From the NCBI GenBank assembly GCA_050949725.1, contig JBMNGH010000006.1, positions 129,420 to 193,419 on the forward strand: 64,000 bases of DNA, in the 5' to 3' direction. This stretch comes from JBMNGH01 sp050949725. Lineage in GTDB: Bacteria; Bacillota; Thermosediminibacteria; Thermosediminibacterales; Tepidanaerobacteraceae. The notes under the pieces are model-generated. The model ran no database searches and was not told the DNA's origin. It worked only from the letters and a program-made list of their open reading frames with translations. The translations under genes and the position numbers were made by a program. Positions 8,407 to 20,977 of the stretch are shown one piece after another (position 1 is the stretch's first letter; the number at the start of each line of letters is the position of its first letter).

Positions 8407-9135
8407 CTAGTCTATTACATCATGATTTGTATATACATTTTGCACATCATCGTGCTCTTCAAACATATCAATAAGCTTTTCTAAACTTTCACTTTGAGCT
8501 GCATCCAATCTCACTGTTGTTTTAGGTAAAAAGGTTATTTCTGCTGATGCCAGTTCAAACCCATTTTCATTAAATGTCTTTTTAATATGTTCAAACTGTT
8601 CGATACTCGTTGTAATTTCTACAGAATCATCTTCTTCTTCAACATCGTCGGCTCCGGCATCAATCGCAAGCATTATAAGATTCTCGACATCCAAATCATC
8701 TTTTTTTTCAACAATTATCAACCCTTTTTTTTCAAACATCCATGCGACACAACCCGTCTCACCTAAGTTTCCTCCGTATTTATCGAATAAATGCCTCAGA
8801 TCACCTGCAGTACGATTTCTGTTATCTGTCATGGTATCAAGCATAATTGCTACCCCTCCGGGCCCATAACCTTCGTACATAACTTCCTCAAAATTTTCAC
8901 CACCGAGTTCGCCGCTACCTCGCTTTATCGCCCTCATGATATTATCATTTGGCATGTTTGCTTCTTTTGCTTTTTCAATTATATCTTTTAGTCTTGAATT
9001 GCCATTAGGGTCAGGGCCACCTTCTCTAACGGCAACAGAAATCAGTTTGCTAAATTTTGTATAAATCTTGCCCTTTTGAGCATCCATCTTTGCTTTTTTA
9101 TGTTTGATATTTGCCCATTTTGAATGGCCTGCCAT
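8407..9135 (-). CDS. YebC/PmpR family protein
   Basis: A 242-residue YebC/PmpR protein starting MAGHSKWANIKHKKAK, the family hallmark. The start at 9135 has a run of eight Gs just before it; the open frame extends 20 codons further without support. The middle domain carries MYEGYGPGGVAIM and the C-terminal domain DDVQNVYTNHD. Members were described as transcription regulators, and recent work on YebC2 shows ribosome rescue at proline stretches. Which applies here is not visible. Confidence 0.93.
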   Translation of the reverse strand: MAGHSKWANIKHKKAKMDAQKGKIYTKFSKLISVAVREGGPDPNGNSRLKDIIEKAKEANMPNDNIMRAIKRGSGELGGENFEEVMYEGYGPGGVAIMLDTMTDNRNRTAGDLRHLFDKYGGNLGETGCVAWMFEKKGLIIVEKKDDLDVENLIMLAIDAGADDVEEEDDSVEITTSIEQFEHIKKTFNENGFELASAEITFLPKTTVRLDAAQSESLEKLIDMFEEHDDVQNVYTNHDVID

Positions 9136-9195
9136 TGATAATCCCCCCCCGGTCTTATTTACACTCCTAATAATTTTAACACAAAACAAAAGCAT

Positions 9196-9909
9196 TTAAA
9201 AGCACGGTATTAACGGGAACCTCCGTTTATGTTCACTGTTTCGGTTTAAGCGCTTAATAATTGTGTCTGCATCCGGGCTTGAGGCGGAACCTGTTAAAAT
9301 ATAAGAATCAAGTTCCTCATAACTTATTCCCATTTCGTCTTCATCTGTCTGGTTAGGCCATAAACCTGCTGAGGGTGGTTTTATAATTATTTCGCTAGGG
9401 ATATCAAGATGATAAGCCAGTTCTTTTACATGAGCTTTGACCAAATTTCCTAGAGGCATAAGGTCTACCCCACTATCTGCATGCTTTGTAAAATAACCTA
9501 CAGTAAGTTCGCTTTTATTTGTGCTTCCAACAACAAGGTAATTGTTTTTGGCTGCATAGTAGTACAAAACGGTCATGCGTAGCCGAGGCTTGACGTTAGC
9601 CTCTAACAATTTATCACCCTTTTCTACGACTTTCATAAATTCATCATAAATAGAAGTAAGGTCAATCTTTATATACTTTATATTGAACTTATCAGTAACC
9701 AGTTTTGCGTCATGTTCATCCTTCTCATCGCTATAACACGGCATTATTAAACCGAGTGCATCTTCGGAAAACGCCCTTTTGCATAATACACTTGTTACAG
9801 CCGAATCTATACCTCCACTTATCCCAAAAACAGCCCCTTTTGCTTTTGCTCCTGCCACTTGCATTTTCAGCCAATAAATAAGTTTATCACATAGCAGCTT
9901 GATTTCCAT
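9196..9909 (-). CDS. nadE: NAD(+) synthase, ammonia-dependent type
   Basis: NadE, about 237 residues. It amidates deamido-NAD with ATP to make NAD. The ATP-pyrophosphatase P-loop FGISGGIDSAV is at residues 29-38, and GSTNKSELTVGYFTKHADSG and LWPNQTDEDEMG are typical active-site loops. There is no N-terminal glutaminase domain, so it should use free ammonia. The start at 9909 (MEIKLLCDK) is preceded by GGGGGGAG; the frame is open 11 codons further. yigZ overlaps just upstream. Confidence 0.95.
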   Translation of the reverse strand: MEIKLLCDKLIYWLKMQVAGAKAKGAVFGISGGIDSAVTSVLCKRAFSEDALGLIMPCYSDEKDEHDAKLVTDKFNIKYIKIDLTSIYDEFMKVVEKGDKLLEANVKPRLRMTVLYYYAAKNNYLVVGSTNKSELTVGYFTKHADSGVDLMPLGNLVKAHVKELAYHLDIPSEIIIKPPSAGLWPNQTDEDEMGISYEELDSYILTGSASSPDADTIIKRLNRNSEHKRRFPLIPCF

Positions 9910-9938
9910 ATGTAGCAAACTCCCCCCAAAATATAAAA

Positions 9939-10571
9939 TCAATGTGCATTTATATATACTTCACCGACTTTTTTAATTTCAGCATTTCCTGAAGTAAGAT
10001 TAAGAATAAAACTTCCAAAATCCATATTGAAATCAAATGGAACGCCTACAGTAATCAAAACATTTTCATCGTATACTATATCCTCGACTAGCAAATTGTG
10101 ATTTTTAAGTTCCCATTCAGTTTTACCCAGCAGGCTGTAATCAATCATCAAAAAATATTTATTACACCTCACTTTTTTTATAACTCCCGCTTTTTTTATG
10201 CAATTAGAAACACTCTCACTGTATGCCCTTACTAAGCCTCCGGCTCCCAACTTTATTCCACCAAAATAACGGGTCACTACAACCAGTACATTTTTTAAAT
10301 CCCTGGATTTTAAAACTTCGAGTACTGGCCGGCCAGCAGTACCAGATGGCTCTCCATCATCGCTAAATTTTTGAATCTGGTCATTCAAACCCAAAGTGTA
10401 TGCATAGACATTGTGTGCTGCATCCCAATACTTTTTTCGGATTGCTTCAATCTGTTCATCTATTTCCTTTAAGTTTTGAGCAGATCTAATATTAGCTATA
10501 AACTTAGATTTTTTTTCAATATATATTGTTTCCATGGGGTTTTTTATGGTCAAAAATGAATTAGGCTTCAT
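9939..10571 (-). CDS. YigZ/IMPACT family protein
   Basis: A 210-residue YigZ family protein. The conserved core includes KKSKFIANI, AAHNVYAYTLG, FSDDGEPSGTAGRPVLEVL and TRYFGGIKLGAGGLVRAYS. The family shares a fold with the N-terminal part of IMPACT, and its biochemical role in bacteria is not settled. The ATG at 10571 has a GGGGGC ribosome site. nadE follows with a few bases between the stop and its start. Confidence 0.92.
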   Translation of the reverse strand: MKPNSFLTIKNPMETIYIEKKSKFIANIRSAQNLKEIDEQIEAIRKKYWDAAHNVYAYTLGLNDQIQKFSDDGEPSGTAGRPVLEVLKSRDLKNVLVVVTRYFGGIKLGAGGLVRAYSESVSNCIKKAGVIKKVRCNKYFLMIDYSLLGKTEWELKNHNLLVEDIVYDENVLITVGVPFDFNMDFGSFILNLTSGNAEIKKVGEVYINAH

Positions 10572-10640
10572 TATGCCCCCTTCTTTCGTTTTATAAATAC
10601 ATATATTTATTATGGTAAATAATAATTATAAAGTCAAACA

Positions 10641-10663
10641 AAAGAAGGGCCCTTTTGGCCCTT
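10641..10663 (-). terminator. Terminator after sleB
   Basis: Stem AAGGGCC/GGCCCTT with a five-base loop, followed on the minus strand by CTTTTGTTT. It lies about 40 bases past the sleB stop and before yigZ. Confidence 0.75.
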
Positions 10664-10704
10664 GTATTTATAAAAAAACTGAACAGATTCTATGGATTAA
10701 GTAT

Positions 10705-11388
10705 TTATCTTGCAAAAATATGATTACCTATCCTTGTAATAGTTTGCCTTGACCATACCCATCGGTCGTTCGTTTTTGATGGATTATAAAATATGGTTGC
10801 ACCACCGGTAGGGTCTACTCCAGAAAGTGCATCATTTACTGCACGTCGTGCTGTAGCATTGGGTGTTAAATTAATCTGACCATCGGCGACAGGGCTGTAC
10901 TGATAATACCCGTTTACAACTTGAAAAATAATTCCAGATATGGTATTAGGATACCTTGGATCTTTTAATCGGTTTAATACAGTTGCAGCAACGGCGACTT
11001 GTCCCATATAAGGTTCTCCCCTCGCTTCAGCGTAAACCAGCTTAGCAAGTAATTCTATGTCTCTTTGTGAGAGCCTGCCCGTGCTAGCTCTTGATGCAGT
11101 CCTTATGTTCAAAGCACTAAATGTAGCAGGTCCGACAATGCCATCAACTTTTAAACCTTTCGCCCTTTGGAATGACAATACTGCGTTTTGGGTTCTTTTC
11201 CCGAATATTCCGTCGACTTGACCTGCCCAAAAACCAAGTTGATTTAACTTTTGTTGTAATTGAGACACATCACTTCCATATGTTCCATAGCAGAGATTTC
11301 TTTCTCCAAGGTTTGCTGCCAATGCTATAGGCATAAATGCAAGGAGAAGCATCGACAATATCAAAAAATGCGCAATCGTTTTTTTCAT
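10705..11388 (-). CDS. sleB: Spore cortex-lytic enzyme SleB
   Basis: A 227-residue exported cell wall hydrolase. A signal peptide (about residues 1-25, ending AALA-like) is followed by a peptidoglycan-binding domain (GSDVSQLQQKLNQLGFWAGQ to VGPATFSAL, quoted in part) and a hydrolase_2 domain with LLAKLVYAEARGEPY and VLNRLKDPRYPNT. This is the SleB layout: a lytic transglycosylase that degrades spore cortex at germination. The ATG at 11388 has AGGAGG seven bases before it; a GTG at 11403 would contain that site. ypeB, its usual partner in Bacilli, is not next to it. Confidence 0.92.
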   Translation of the reverse strand: MKKTIAHFLILSMLLLAFMPIALAANLGERNLCYGTYGSDVSQLQQKLNQLGFWAGQVDGIFGKRTQNAVLSFQRAKGLKVDGIVGPATFSALNIRTASRASTGRLSQRDIELLAKLVYAEARGEPYMGQVAVAATVLNRLKDPRYPNTISGIIFQVVNGYYQYSPVADGQINLTPNATARRAVNDALSGVDPTGGATIFYNPSKTNDRWVWSRQTITRIGNHIFAR

Positions 11389-11403
11389 TTTTTTCCTCCT
11401 CAC

Positions 11404-11638
11404 TCTTTTTTTACATAAAAGAGAGATGCCAAGATTATATCATCCGTCTTTTCTAAAGGCAAAATCCGTATCATCCCCAAATCTATCATATTAAGTTTAC
11501 AATAATTATATTATGTATTCACAGACTATGCTCGTCAGATAGCTTATTATTTAGCTTTATTTAACCTCCATGGTTTTTATAAGCATTTCATGAAAAAGTT
11601 GCCTATTCCTTTAATTTAATAAATTAGATTGTATAAAT
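11404..11638. other. AT-rich intergenic stretch upstream of sleB
   Basis: No open frame of note on either strand. It should hold the sleB promoter (probably read by a sporulation sigma factor), but I could not pick a convincing -35/-10 pair. Confidence 0.5.
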
Positions 11639-11688
11639 TAAAAAGCCCCATCCTCTTTGTCAGAAAATCTTAAAAAATTTGGGGCTTT
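11639..11688 (-). terminator. Terminator after the beta-CASP nuclease
   Basis: Minus-strand AAAGCCCC and GGGGCTTTTT can pair across about 30 bases, ending in a T-run. It lies 35 bases past the stop of the metallo-beta-lactamase gene. Confidence 0.65.
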
Positions 11689-11723
11689 CCTCAGGTTTTC
11701 ATTATTTTTATGTTATTGTGATT

Positions 11724-13289
11724 CTATATAATCTTTTCTATATCTAATAATTTCTTATATAATTGATCGTAATCTTCTTCAAGGGTTTTATTTTTATACA
11801 TTTCCTCTAATTTGTTAACAAGTGCTTTGTATATTATATCGATATCACTTTGAGTCCGCTTGTGGTGCCGCTTGTTTTGCTCAAAAGTTTCTTCCCCTAT
11901 TATGAAGCTCTCCTGCCAGTCAGGCATAATGACATCTACATCTAACTCCGCCTCTAATAAATTTTTCAAATCTTTCATACCATTGTGTTCTCCATGTACT
12001 AAAAAAACTTTTTTAGGTAATTTATCCATAGATTTTACCCAGTTTAACAACGCAGGCTGGTCAGCATGAGATGAAAAGCCATCTAAATTGTAAATGTTTG
12101 CTTTGACCGCTATGTCCTCTCCGTGAATCCTTACGGATTTGTATCCTTCTATTATTCTTCTTCCCAAAGTTCCTTCAGCCTGAAAGCCAATAAAAATCAC
12201 AGAAGATTCCGGTCTCCATAAATTATGCTTTAAATGGTGCTTTATTCTCCCGGCTTCACACATCCCACTAGCCGAAATTATTATCGAACCTGTCTTTATA
12301 TCATTAAGCATCCTTGATTCTTCCGCACTTCTGGTCATCCTGAGGTTTTTAAATATTATGGGAGAACTACCTGTTGATTCAAAAATCTTTCTGCTTTCAG
12401 CATCATAATACTGCACACTAACTTTAAAAATTTCGCTAGCGGATATTGCCAGGGGGCTATCAACATATATATCGCAATCAGGTAATCTTTTTTCATGCTC
12501 CAGTTGACCTAGATAGTATAAAATATCCTGTGTTCTTTCTACTGCAAAAGCCGGTATAACGACATTACCCCCTCTGCTAAAAGTTTCTTTTATTATTTCT
12601 AATAATAGTTCTTTTTTATTTCCCATCTCTTGATGTATTCTGTTCCCATATGTTGACTCCATTATTAGATAGTCGGCCAGTTTTATTCTTGAAGGATCCT
12701 TTACTATAGGTTGATTTAAGTTTCCGATGTCTCCCGAGAACACCAATTTAGTCTCCTTATTCCCTTCTTTGACGAATATCTCGGCTATACTTGATCCTAA
12801 AATATGGCCTGCATCTCTTAATACAAGAGTAATATCAGAAGATATTTTCGCCGGTATATCGTAGTCTAGACCTTTAAATTGAAACATGGCTTTATTTGCA
12901 TCAAAATGGTCATAGATTGGCTGCAAAAGTGGCTGCCCGGCTCTCTTTAGCTTTCTGTTTTTTCGTTCAATCTCAAGTTCTTGAATGTACCCGCTATCAG
13001 GTAACATTATTGAACATAAATCCATCGTTGCTTTGGTAGCCAATATGCTTCCCTTAAAACCTCTTTTGATTAATTTAGGTATTAAGCCGCTGTGGTCAAT
13101 ATGTGCATGAGTCAGCACAACATAATCAATTTCCCCTGGAATAAAAGGAAAATCACCATAATTCCTCGCTTTTAGTTCCTTCGATCCTTGAAACATACCA
13201 CAATCAACTAAAATCTTTGTTTCATTGGTTTCCAGTAGAAAACAAGATCCCGTTACCGTCCTGCAAGCACCATAAAAAGTTAATTTCAA
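11724..13289 (-). CDS. MBL-fold beta-CASP ribonuclease-like protein
   Basis: A 521-residue metallo-beta-lactamase of the beta-CASP type, a family of RNA and DNA nucleases. Metal site LTHAHIDHSG is at residues 59-68. Further marks are DAGHILGSS, FSGDIGN, MESTYGNR, the beta-CASP stretch VIPAFAVERTQ, SGMCEAGRIKHHL and the C-terminal FSSHADQPALLNWV and FLVHGE of RMMBL. About 70 charged residues extend past the usual end. It starts with TTG at 13289, with GAGGAG nine bases upstream. Its substrate is unknown; RNA is most likely by family. Confidence 0.85.
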   Translation of the reverse strand: MKLTFYGACRTVTGSCFLLETNETKILVDCGMFQGSKELKARNYGDFPFIPGEIDYVVLTHAHIDHSGLIPKLIKRGFKGSILATKATMDLCSIMLPDSGYIQELEIERKNRKLKRAGQPLLQPIYDHFDANKAMFQFKGLDYDIPAKISSDITLVLRDAGHILGSSIAEIFVKEGNKETKLVFSGDIGNLNQPIVKDPSRIKLADYLIMESTYGNRIHQEMGNKKELLLEIIKETFSRGGNVVIPAFAVERTQDILYYLGQLEHEKRLPDCDIYVDSPLAISASEIFKVSVQYYDAESRKIFESTGSSPIIFKNLRMTRSAEESRMLNDIKTGSIIISASGMCEAGRIKHHLKHNLWRPESSVIFIGFQAEGTLGRRIIEGYKSVRIHGEDIAVKANIYNLDGFSSHADQPALLNWVKSMDKLPKKVFLVHGEHNGMKDLKNLLEAELDVDVIMPDWQESFIIGEETFEQNKRHHKRTQSDIDIIYKALVNKLEEMYKNKTLEEDYDQLYKKLLDIEKII

Positions 13290-13330
13290 TCCAATTCGCT
13301 CCTCGATTATTAATTTAATTTAAAAAAAAA

Positions 13331-13406
13331 TGGCTCCTCGAGTAGGATTCGAACCTACGACCCTCCGGTTAACAGCCGGATGCTCTACCGCTGAGCTATC
13401 GAGGAA
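13331..13406 (-). tRNA. tRNA-Asn (GTT)
   Basis: A 76-base cloverleaf with the CCA end encoded. The anticodon loop CTGTTAA gives GTT for asparagine. It follows the 5S gene and is the last gene of the rRNA operon. Confidence 0.97.
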
Positions 13407-13431
13407 CACATTCTTGTATATATTTAATAAT

Positions 13432-13548
13432 TTCTCGGCAGTGACCTACTCTCCCAGGGGAGTTCCCCCAGTACCATCGGCGCTGGAGGGCTTAACCTTT
13501 GTGTTCGGCATGGGAACCGGTGTTTCCCCTCCGCCATTACCACCGAGA
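13432..13548 (-). rRNA. rrf: 5S ribosomal RNA
   Basis: About 117 bases whose ends pair (CTCGGTGG with its complement) and whose inner sequence includes the 5S core CCGAACACAAAGGTTAAGCC. It lies between 23S and tRNA-Asn in a standard operon. Confidence 0.95.
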
Positions 13549-13652
13549 AATGTGTTGTGCGATGTATGTTGTTTGAGGTGGGATTTATTTTGATTTGCTT
13601 TAGGCTTTGCTTTTCTGTTTCCTTAATTCCCACTTCTGTCTTTTTATTTGCA

Positions 13653-13673
13653 CCTTCAAAATTGCACAGTGAG
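13653..13673 (-). other. 3' strand of the 23S RNase III processing stem
   Basis: This stretch (CTCACTGTGCA... on the minus strand) is complementary over about 21 bases to 16724-16744 on the other side of 23S, with one or two mismatches. Together they form the usual long stem cut by RNase III. Confidence 0.7.
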
Positions 13674-13696
13674 TCGATAAGAAATATTTCTTAAGG

Positions 13697-16694
<2,998 letters not shown>

Positions 16695-16723
16695 TTTTCT
16701 ACTTGGCGAAATTGTTTCTTACT

Positions 16724-16744
16724 CTCACTGTGCAGTTTTCAAAG
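16724..16744 (-). other. 5' strand of the 23S RNase III processing stem
   Basis: Located just upstream of mature 23S and complementary to 13653-13673. Its sequence resembles the matching 16S leader element (CTTTGAAAACTG... against CCTTGAAAACTG...). Confidence 0.7.
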
Positions 16745-16756
16745 TGCAAAATTGAT

Positions 16757-16833
16757 TGGTGGGCTTAGGTGGATTCGAACCACCGACCTCACGCTTATCA
16801 GGCGTGCGCTCTCACCTGCTGAGCTATAAGCCC
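16757..16833 (-). tRNA. tRNA-Ile (GAT)
   Basis: A 77-base tRNA in the 16S-23S spacer with encoded CCA. The anticodon loop CTGATAA gives GAT for isoleucine. The acceptor stem GGGCTTA pairs with TAAGCCC. Confidence 0.97.
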
Positions 16834-16843
16834 TCTTATGGTT

Positions 16844-16919
16844 TGGTGGAGATGAGGAGATTCGAACTCCTGACCCCCTGCGTGCAAGGCAGGTGCTCTC
16901 CCAGCTGAGCTACATCCCC
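16844..16919 (-). tRNA. tRNA-Ala (TGC)
   Basis: A 76-base tRNA in the 16S-23S spacer with encoded CCA. The anticodon loop reads TTGCAC-like with TGC, alanine. It lies nearest to the 16S gene, as usual for Ala before Ile in Clostridia. Confidence 0.97.
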
Positions 16920-16942
16920 ATAGGACTGTTTACCTAGACAAT

Positions 16943-16965
16943 CCTTCAAAACTAAACAGTGTCAC
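16943..16965 (-). other. 3' strand of the 16S RNase III processing stem
   Basis: Complementary over 23 bases, with only two mismatches, to 18615-18637 in the 16S leader. This is the standard processing stem that brackets 16S. Confidence 0.75.
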
Positions 16966-16975
16966 ACTCTTTGCT

Positions 16976-18504
<1,529 letters not shown>

Positions 18505-18614
18505 AAATCCTTTCGATAAAGTCTTTCGACTTTGTCTTTCTTTTCGCTTTACTATCCAGTCAGGCTTCTATACCTTACTCGATTCTTCGTACACCCTTTT
18601 TGAAACTCTTTGGC

Positions 18615-18637
18615 GTGACACTGTTCAGTTTTCAAGG
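18615..18637 (-). other. 5' strand of the 16S RNase III processing stem
   Basis: Leader sequence CCTTGAAAACTGAACAGTG (minus strand) that pairs with 16943-16965 downstream of 16S. Confidence 0.75.
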
Positions 18638-18659
18638 ATCATTTAACCTCAGGATTTTT

Positions 18660-18688
18660 ATTATAATATTTATTGTTTTATTTGTCAA
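18660..18688 (-). promoter_or_regulatory. rRNA operon promoter
   Basis: Minus-strand TTGACA (18683-18688) and TATAAT (18660-18665) separated by exactly 17 bases in very AT-rich sequence, about 155 bases upstream of mature 16S. This is a perfect housekeeping consensus. The rest of 18690-18897 shows no gene. Confidence 0.85.
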
Positions 18689-18897
18689 TAGTTTAATTCT
18701 GCTCTTCTTCTTCTTCAAATATTCATTTATCATGATTGTTAAACTCAACGATAAACAATATATCATACACCCAAATCAACTTCAATTTTTAATAACATCG
18801 GTTATCAAAAATGTAATATTTATTACTCATTATTCTTAGCTTAAACTCCGTTTTTCGTCATAATCCTTTTGTATCACATTACACTGTAGATTTAACA

Positions 18898-19539
18898 TTA
18901 CTTGAAGTCGAGTATGGCTTGTGGAACATCGCCTATTATTATTGTTTCAGCAACAGGAACATCTGTTGTTGTAACAACATTTGAGCTTAATAGGGGCATT
19001 ACTACTTTTATTTCCGCTTTAATCTCTAGAATTATCCTGTGCCTAGTCTGATTTATACCCGCTTCCTCGAAGGACTCAGTAGTGTTTACTCGTACGGATC
19101 CAACCGGATACAGATGCACATTAATGGGCGGACCTAGATTTGCCAGTATTTTGCTCCCGCTGGCCATTCCTAAAGGTATTTTAATAACTTCAAATGATAC
19201 GTCTTGCAGTGCATCTACGACTTCAAGTGTTGTATCAGTTTCTAATCGATTTATTTCAATAGTATTTATTTGAATAAGTGTAACCTGGCCATAAGAATTT
19301 TTATGGATAGATATGAGATCTTTGTATTGAACATTTTTTACTATTTTTTCTTTAACGGCTTTGTTGATAACTTCAGTTACGATCAAACGTGCTCTTGATT
19401 CTGATATTGCGTAAATACTCGGGGTAATCTGTCTTTCGAAAAACTTAAAAAAACCTAAGGATATCAACGTAAGTATAATAATGAGAACAAATATTTTAAG
19501 ACTCTTTCTGTGCCTATAAAGCCTTTTGTATCTAAACAC
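18898..19539 (-). CDS. yunB: Sporulation protein YunB
   Basis: A 213-residue protein with an N-terminal membrane anchor (about residues 14-34) after a basic stretch of RYKRLYRHRK, and a long extracytoplasmic domain. The segments ISESRARLIVTEVINKAV, PLGMASGSKILANLGPPI and NTTESFEEAGINQTRHRI match YunB. It is a sporulation protein of the mother cell whose exact job is unknown. It ends just past the rRNA promoter and runs in the same direction. Confidence 0.85.
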   Translation of the reverse strand: MFRYKRLYRHRKSLKIFVLIIILTLISLGFFKFFERQITPSIYAISESRARLIVTEVINKAVKEKIVKNVQYKDLISIHKNSYGQVTLIQINTIEINRLETDTTLEVVDALQDVSFEVIKIPLGMASGSKILANLGPPINVHLYPVGSVRVNTTESFEEAGINQTRHRIILEIKAEIKVVMPLLSSNVVTTTDVPVAETIIIGDVPQAILDFK

Positions 19540-19612
19540 GACAAATCCCCCTCATTATATCTTATGCATGAAGGGAATTTGATGTGATTTTTTAACTCAA
19601 TTTTTTATAACT

Positions 19613-20839
19613 TTAATTGAAATTAATCCTCTTAAATTTTCTTTTACCAACCTGGACGATCATACTTGCATCAATTTTTATATCAATCGCCTCTTCAATT
19701 TTTTGTCCATTTATCTTAACTGCACCTTGTGATATAAGTCTCTGAGCTTCACTTGTAGATGTGGTAAGACCTGCTAATTTTAGCAATTTAGGCAGCCAGA
19801 TACTTCCGTCTTGGTTAATATGTTGGCAAGTCAAAATAAATTCGGGTAACTCATCCGGCAAATTCCCTTTCTGAAACACTTTTATAAAATTGGTTTCTGC
19901 CTTATCTGCTGCCTCAGGCCCGTGATATTGCCTGACAAGTGATTTTGCAAGCTTCATCTTAGCGTCTCTTGGGTGGAGTTTGCCACTGTCTATTTTATTA
20001 AAAATTGTATCTATTTCCTCATCAGCAAAATCTGATGCCAGTCGAAAGTAATCAGGCATAATCTTATCGGGTATAGACATTGCTTTTCCGTAAATTTGAT
20101 CAGGGGGTTCATCGACACCTATATAATTTCCGAAGCTTTTGCTCATTTTTCTTATCCCATCGATTCCTTCTAATACGGGCATCATTAAGGCAATTTGCGG
20201 TTCTTGACCGTATTCTTTTTGAAGTGTCCGCCCTACTAGTAGATTAAATTTTTGCTCCGTCGCACCCATTTCCACATCAGCCTCTAGAGCAACAGAGTCA
20301 TATCCTTGCATTAGAGGATAAAGAAATTCATGTAGTGAAATCGGATTTTCATTTCTGAAACGTGCCGCAAAATCCTCCCTTTCCAAGATTCTTGCAAGCG
20401 TATACTTTGAGGCAAGTCTTATTACTTCTTGAAAAGTCATCTTCCCTAACCAATCGCTGTTAAAAACTATCCTGGTTTTTGTCCTGTCAAGTATTTTGAA
20501 TACTTGTTCCTTATAGGTCCTTGCGTTTTCTATGATTTCATCTTTTGTTAACTGTCTCCTGGTCTCAGAACGGCCTGTTGGATCTCCTATCATACCGGTA
20601 AAATCACCTATAATTATTATTACCTGGTGGCCAAGGTCTTGAAACTGGCGTAACTTTTTCAATACTACAGCATGGCCGATATGAATATCCGGTGCTGTTG
20701 GATCTAATCCCAACTTGATTTTTAAAGGCCTGTCTTGTTTATATGATTTTTTTAGTTTCTGCAGCAGCTCTTCCTCTGAAATAATTTCAGAGGTATTAGA
20801 TTTGATTATTTTTAATTGTTCTTCAGGTTTCAAACCCAT
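19613..20839 (-). CDS. tyrS: Tyrosyl-tRNA synthetase
   Basis: Class I tyrosyl-tRNA synthetase, 408 residues. The HIGH motif is at residues 53-56 (DIHIGHAVVL), KMSKS at 231-235 (RKMSKSFGNY), and an S4 RNA-binding domain at the C-terminus (LAGLTTSTSEAQRLISQGAV). The sequence type resembles the TyrZ-like branch. No T-box leader is present upstream, where only 138 bases separate it from the divergent PBP gene. This contrasts with pheS and thrS in the window, which have T-boxes. Confidence 0.95.
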   Translation of the reverse strand: MGLKPEEQLKIIKSNTSEIISEEELLQKLKKSYKQDRPLKIKLGLDPTAPDIHIGHAVVLKKLRQFQDLGHQVIIIIGDFTGMIGDPTGRSETRRQLTKDEIIENARTYKEQVFKILDRTKTRIVFNSDWLGKMTFQEVIRLASKYTLARILEREDFAARFRNENPISLHEFLYPLMQGYDSVALEADVEMGATEQKFNLLVGRTLQKEYGQEPQIALMMPVLEGIDGIRKMSKSFGNYIGVDEPPDQIYGKAMSIPDKIMPDYFRLASDFADEEIDTIFNKIDSGKLHPRDAKMKLAKSLVRQYHGPEAADKAETNFIKVFQKGNLPDELPEFILTCQHINQDGSIWLPKLLKLAGLTTSTSEAQRLISQGAVKINGQKIEEAIDIKIDASMIVQVGKRKFKRINFN

Positions 20840-20928
20840 CCCTCTTCCGATTAAATCTTTATTGATACATTATAGCATAGTGACAAAGGATGTTCAAATA
20901 ATTGCTGTTTCCCTAATTATTTACTGTG

Positions 20929-20977
20929 TGGTATAATAATTAAAAATTACTATTTAAGGGATGCCAGGAGGATTATT
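20929..20977 (+). promoter_or_regulatory. -10 element and ribosome site of the PBP1A gene
   Basis: A TGTGG-TATAAT extended -10 (about 20932-20937) lies upstream, followed by GCCAGGAGG eight bases before the ATG. No good -35 is seen. Confidence 0.5.

Noticed and set aside
20840..20977. Possible T-box for tyrS
   Set aside because: The gap to the divergent PBP gene is only 138 bases and has no T-box core sequence or terminator.
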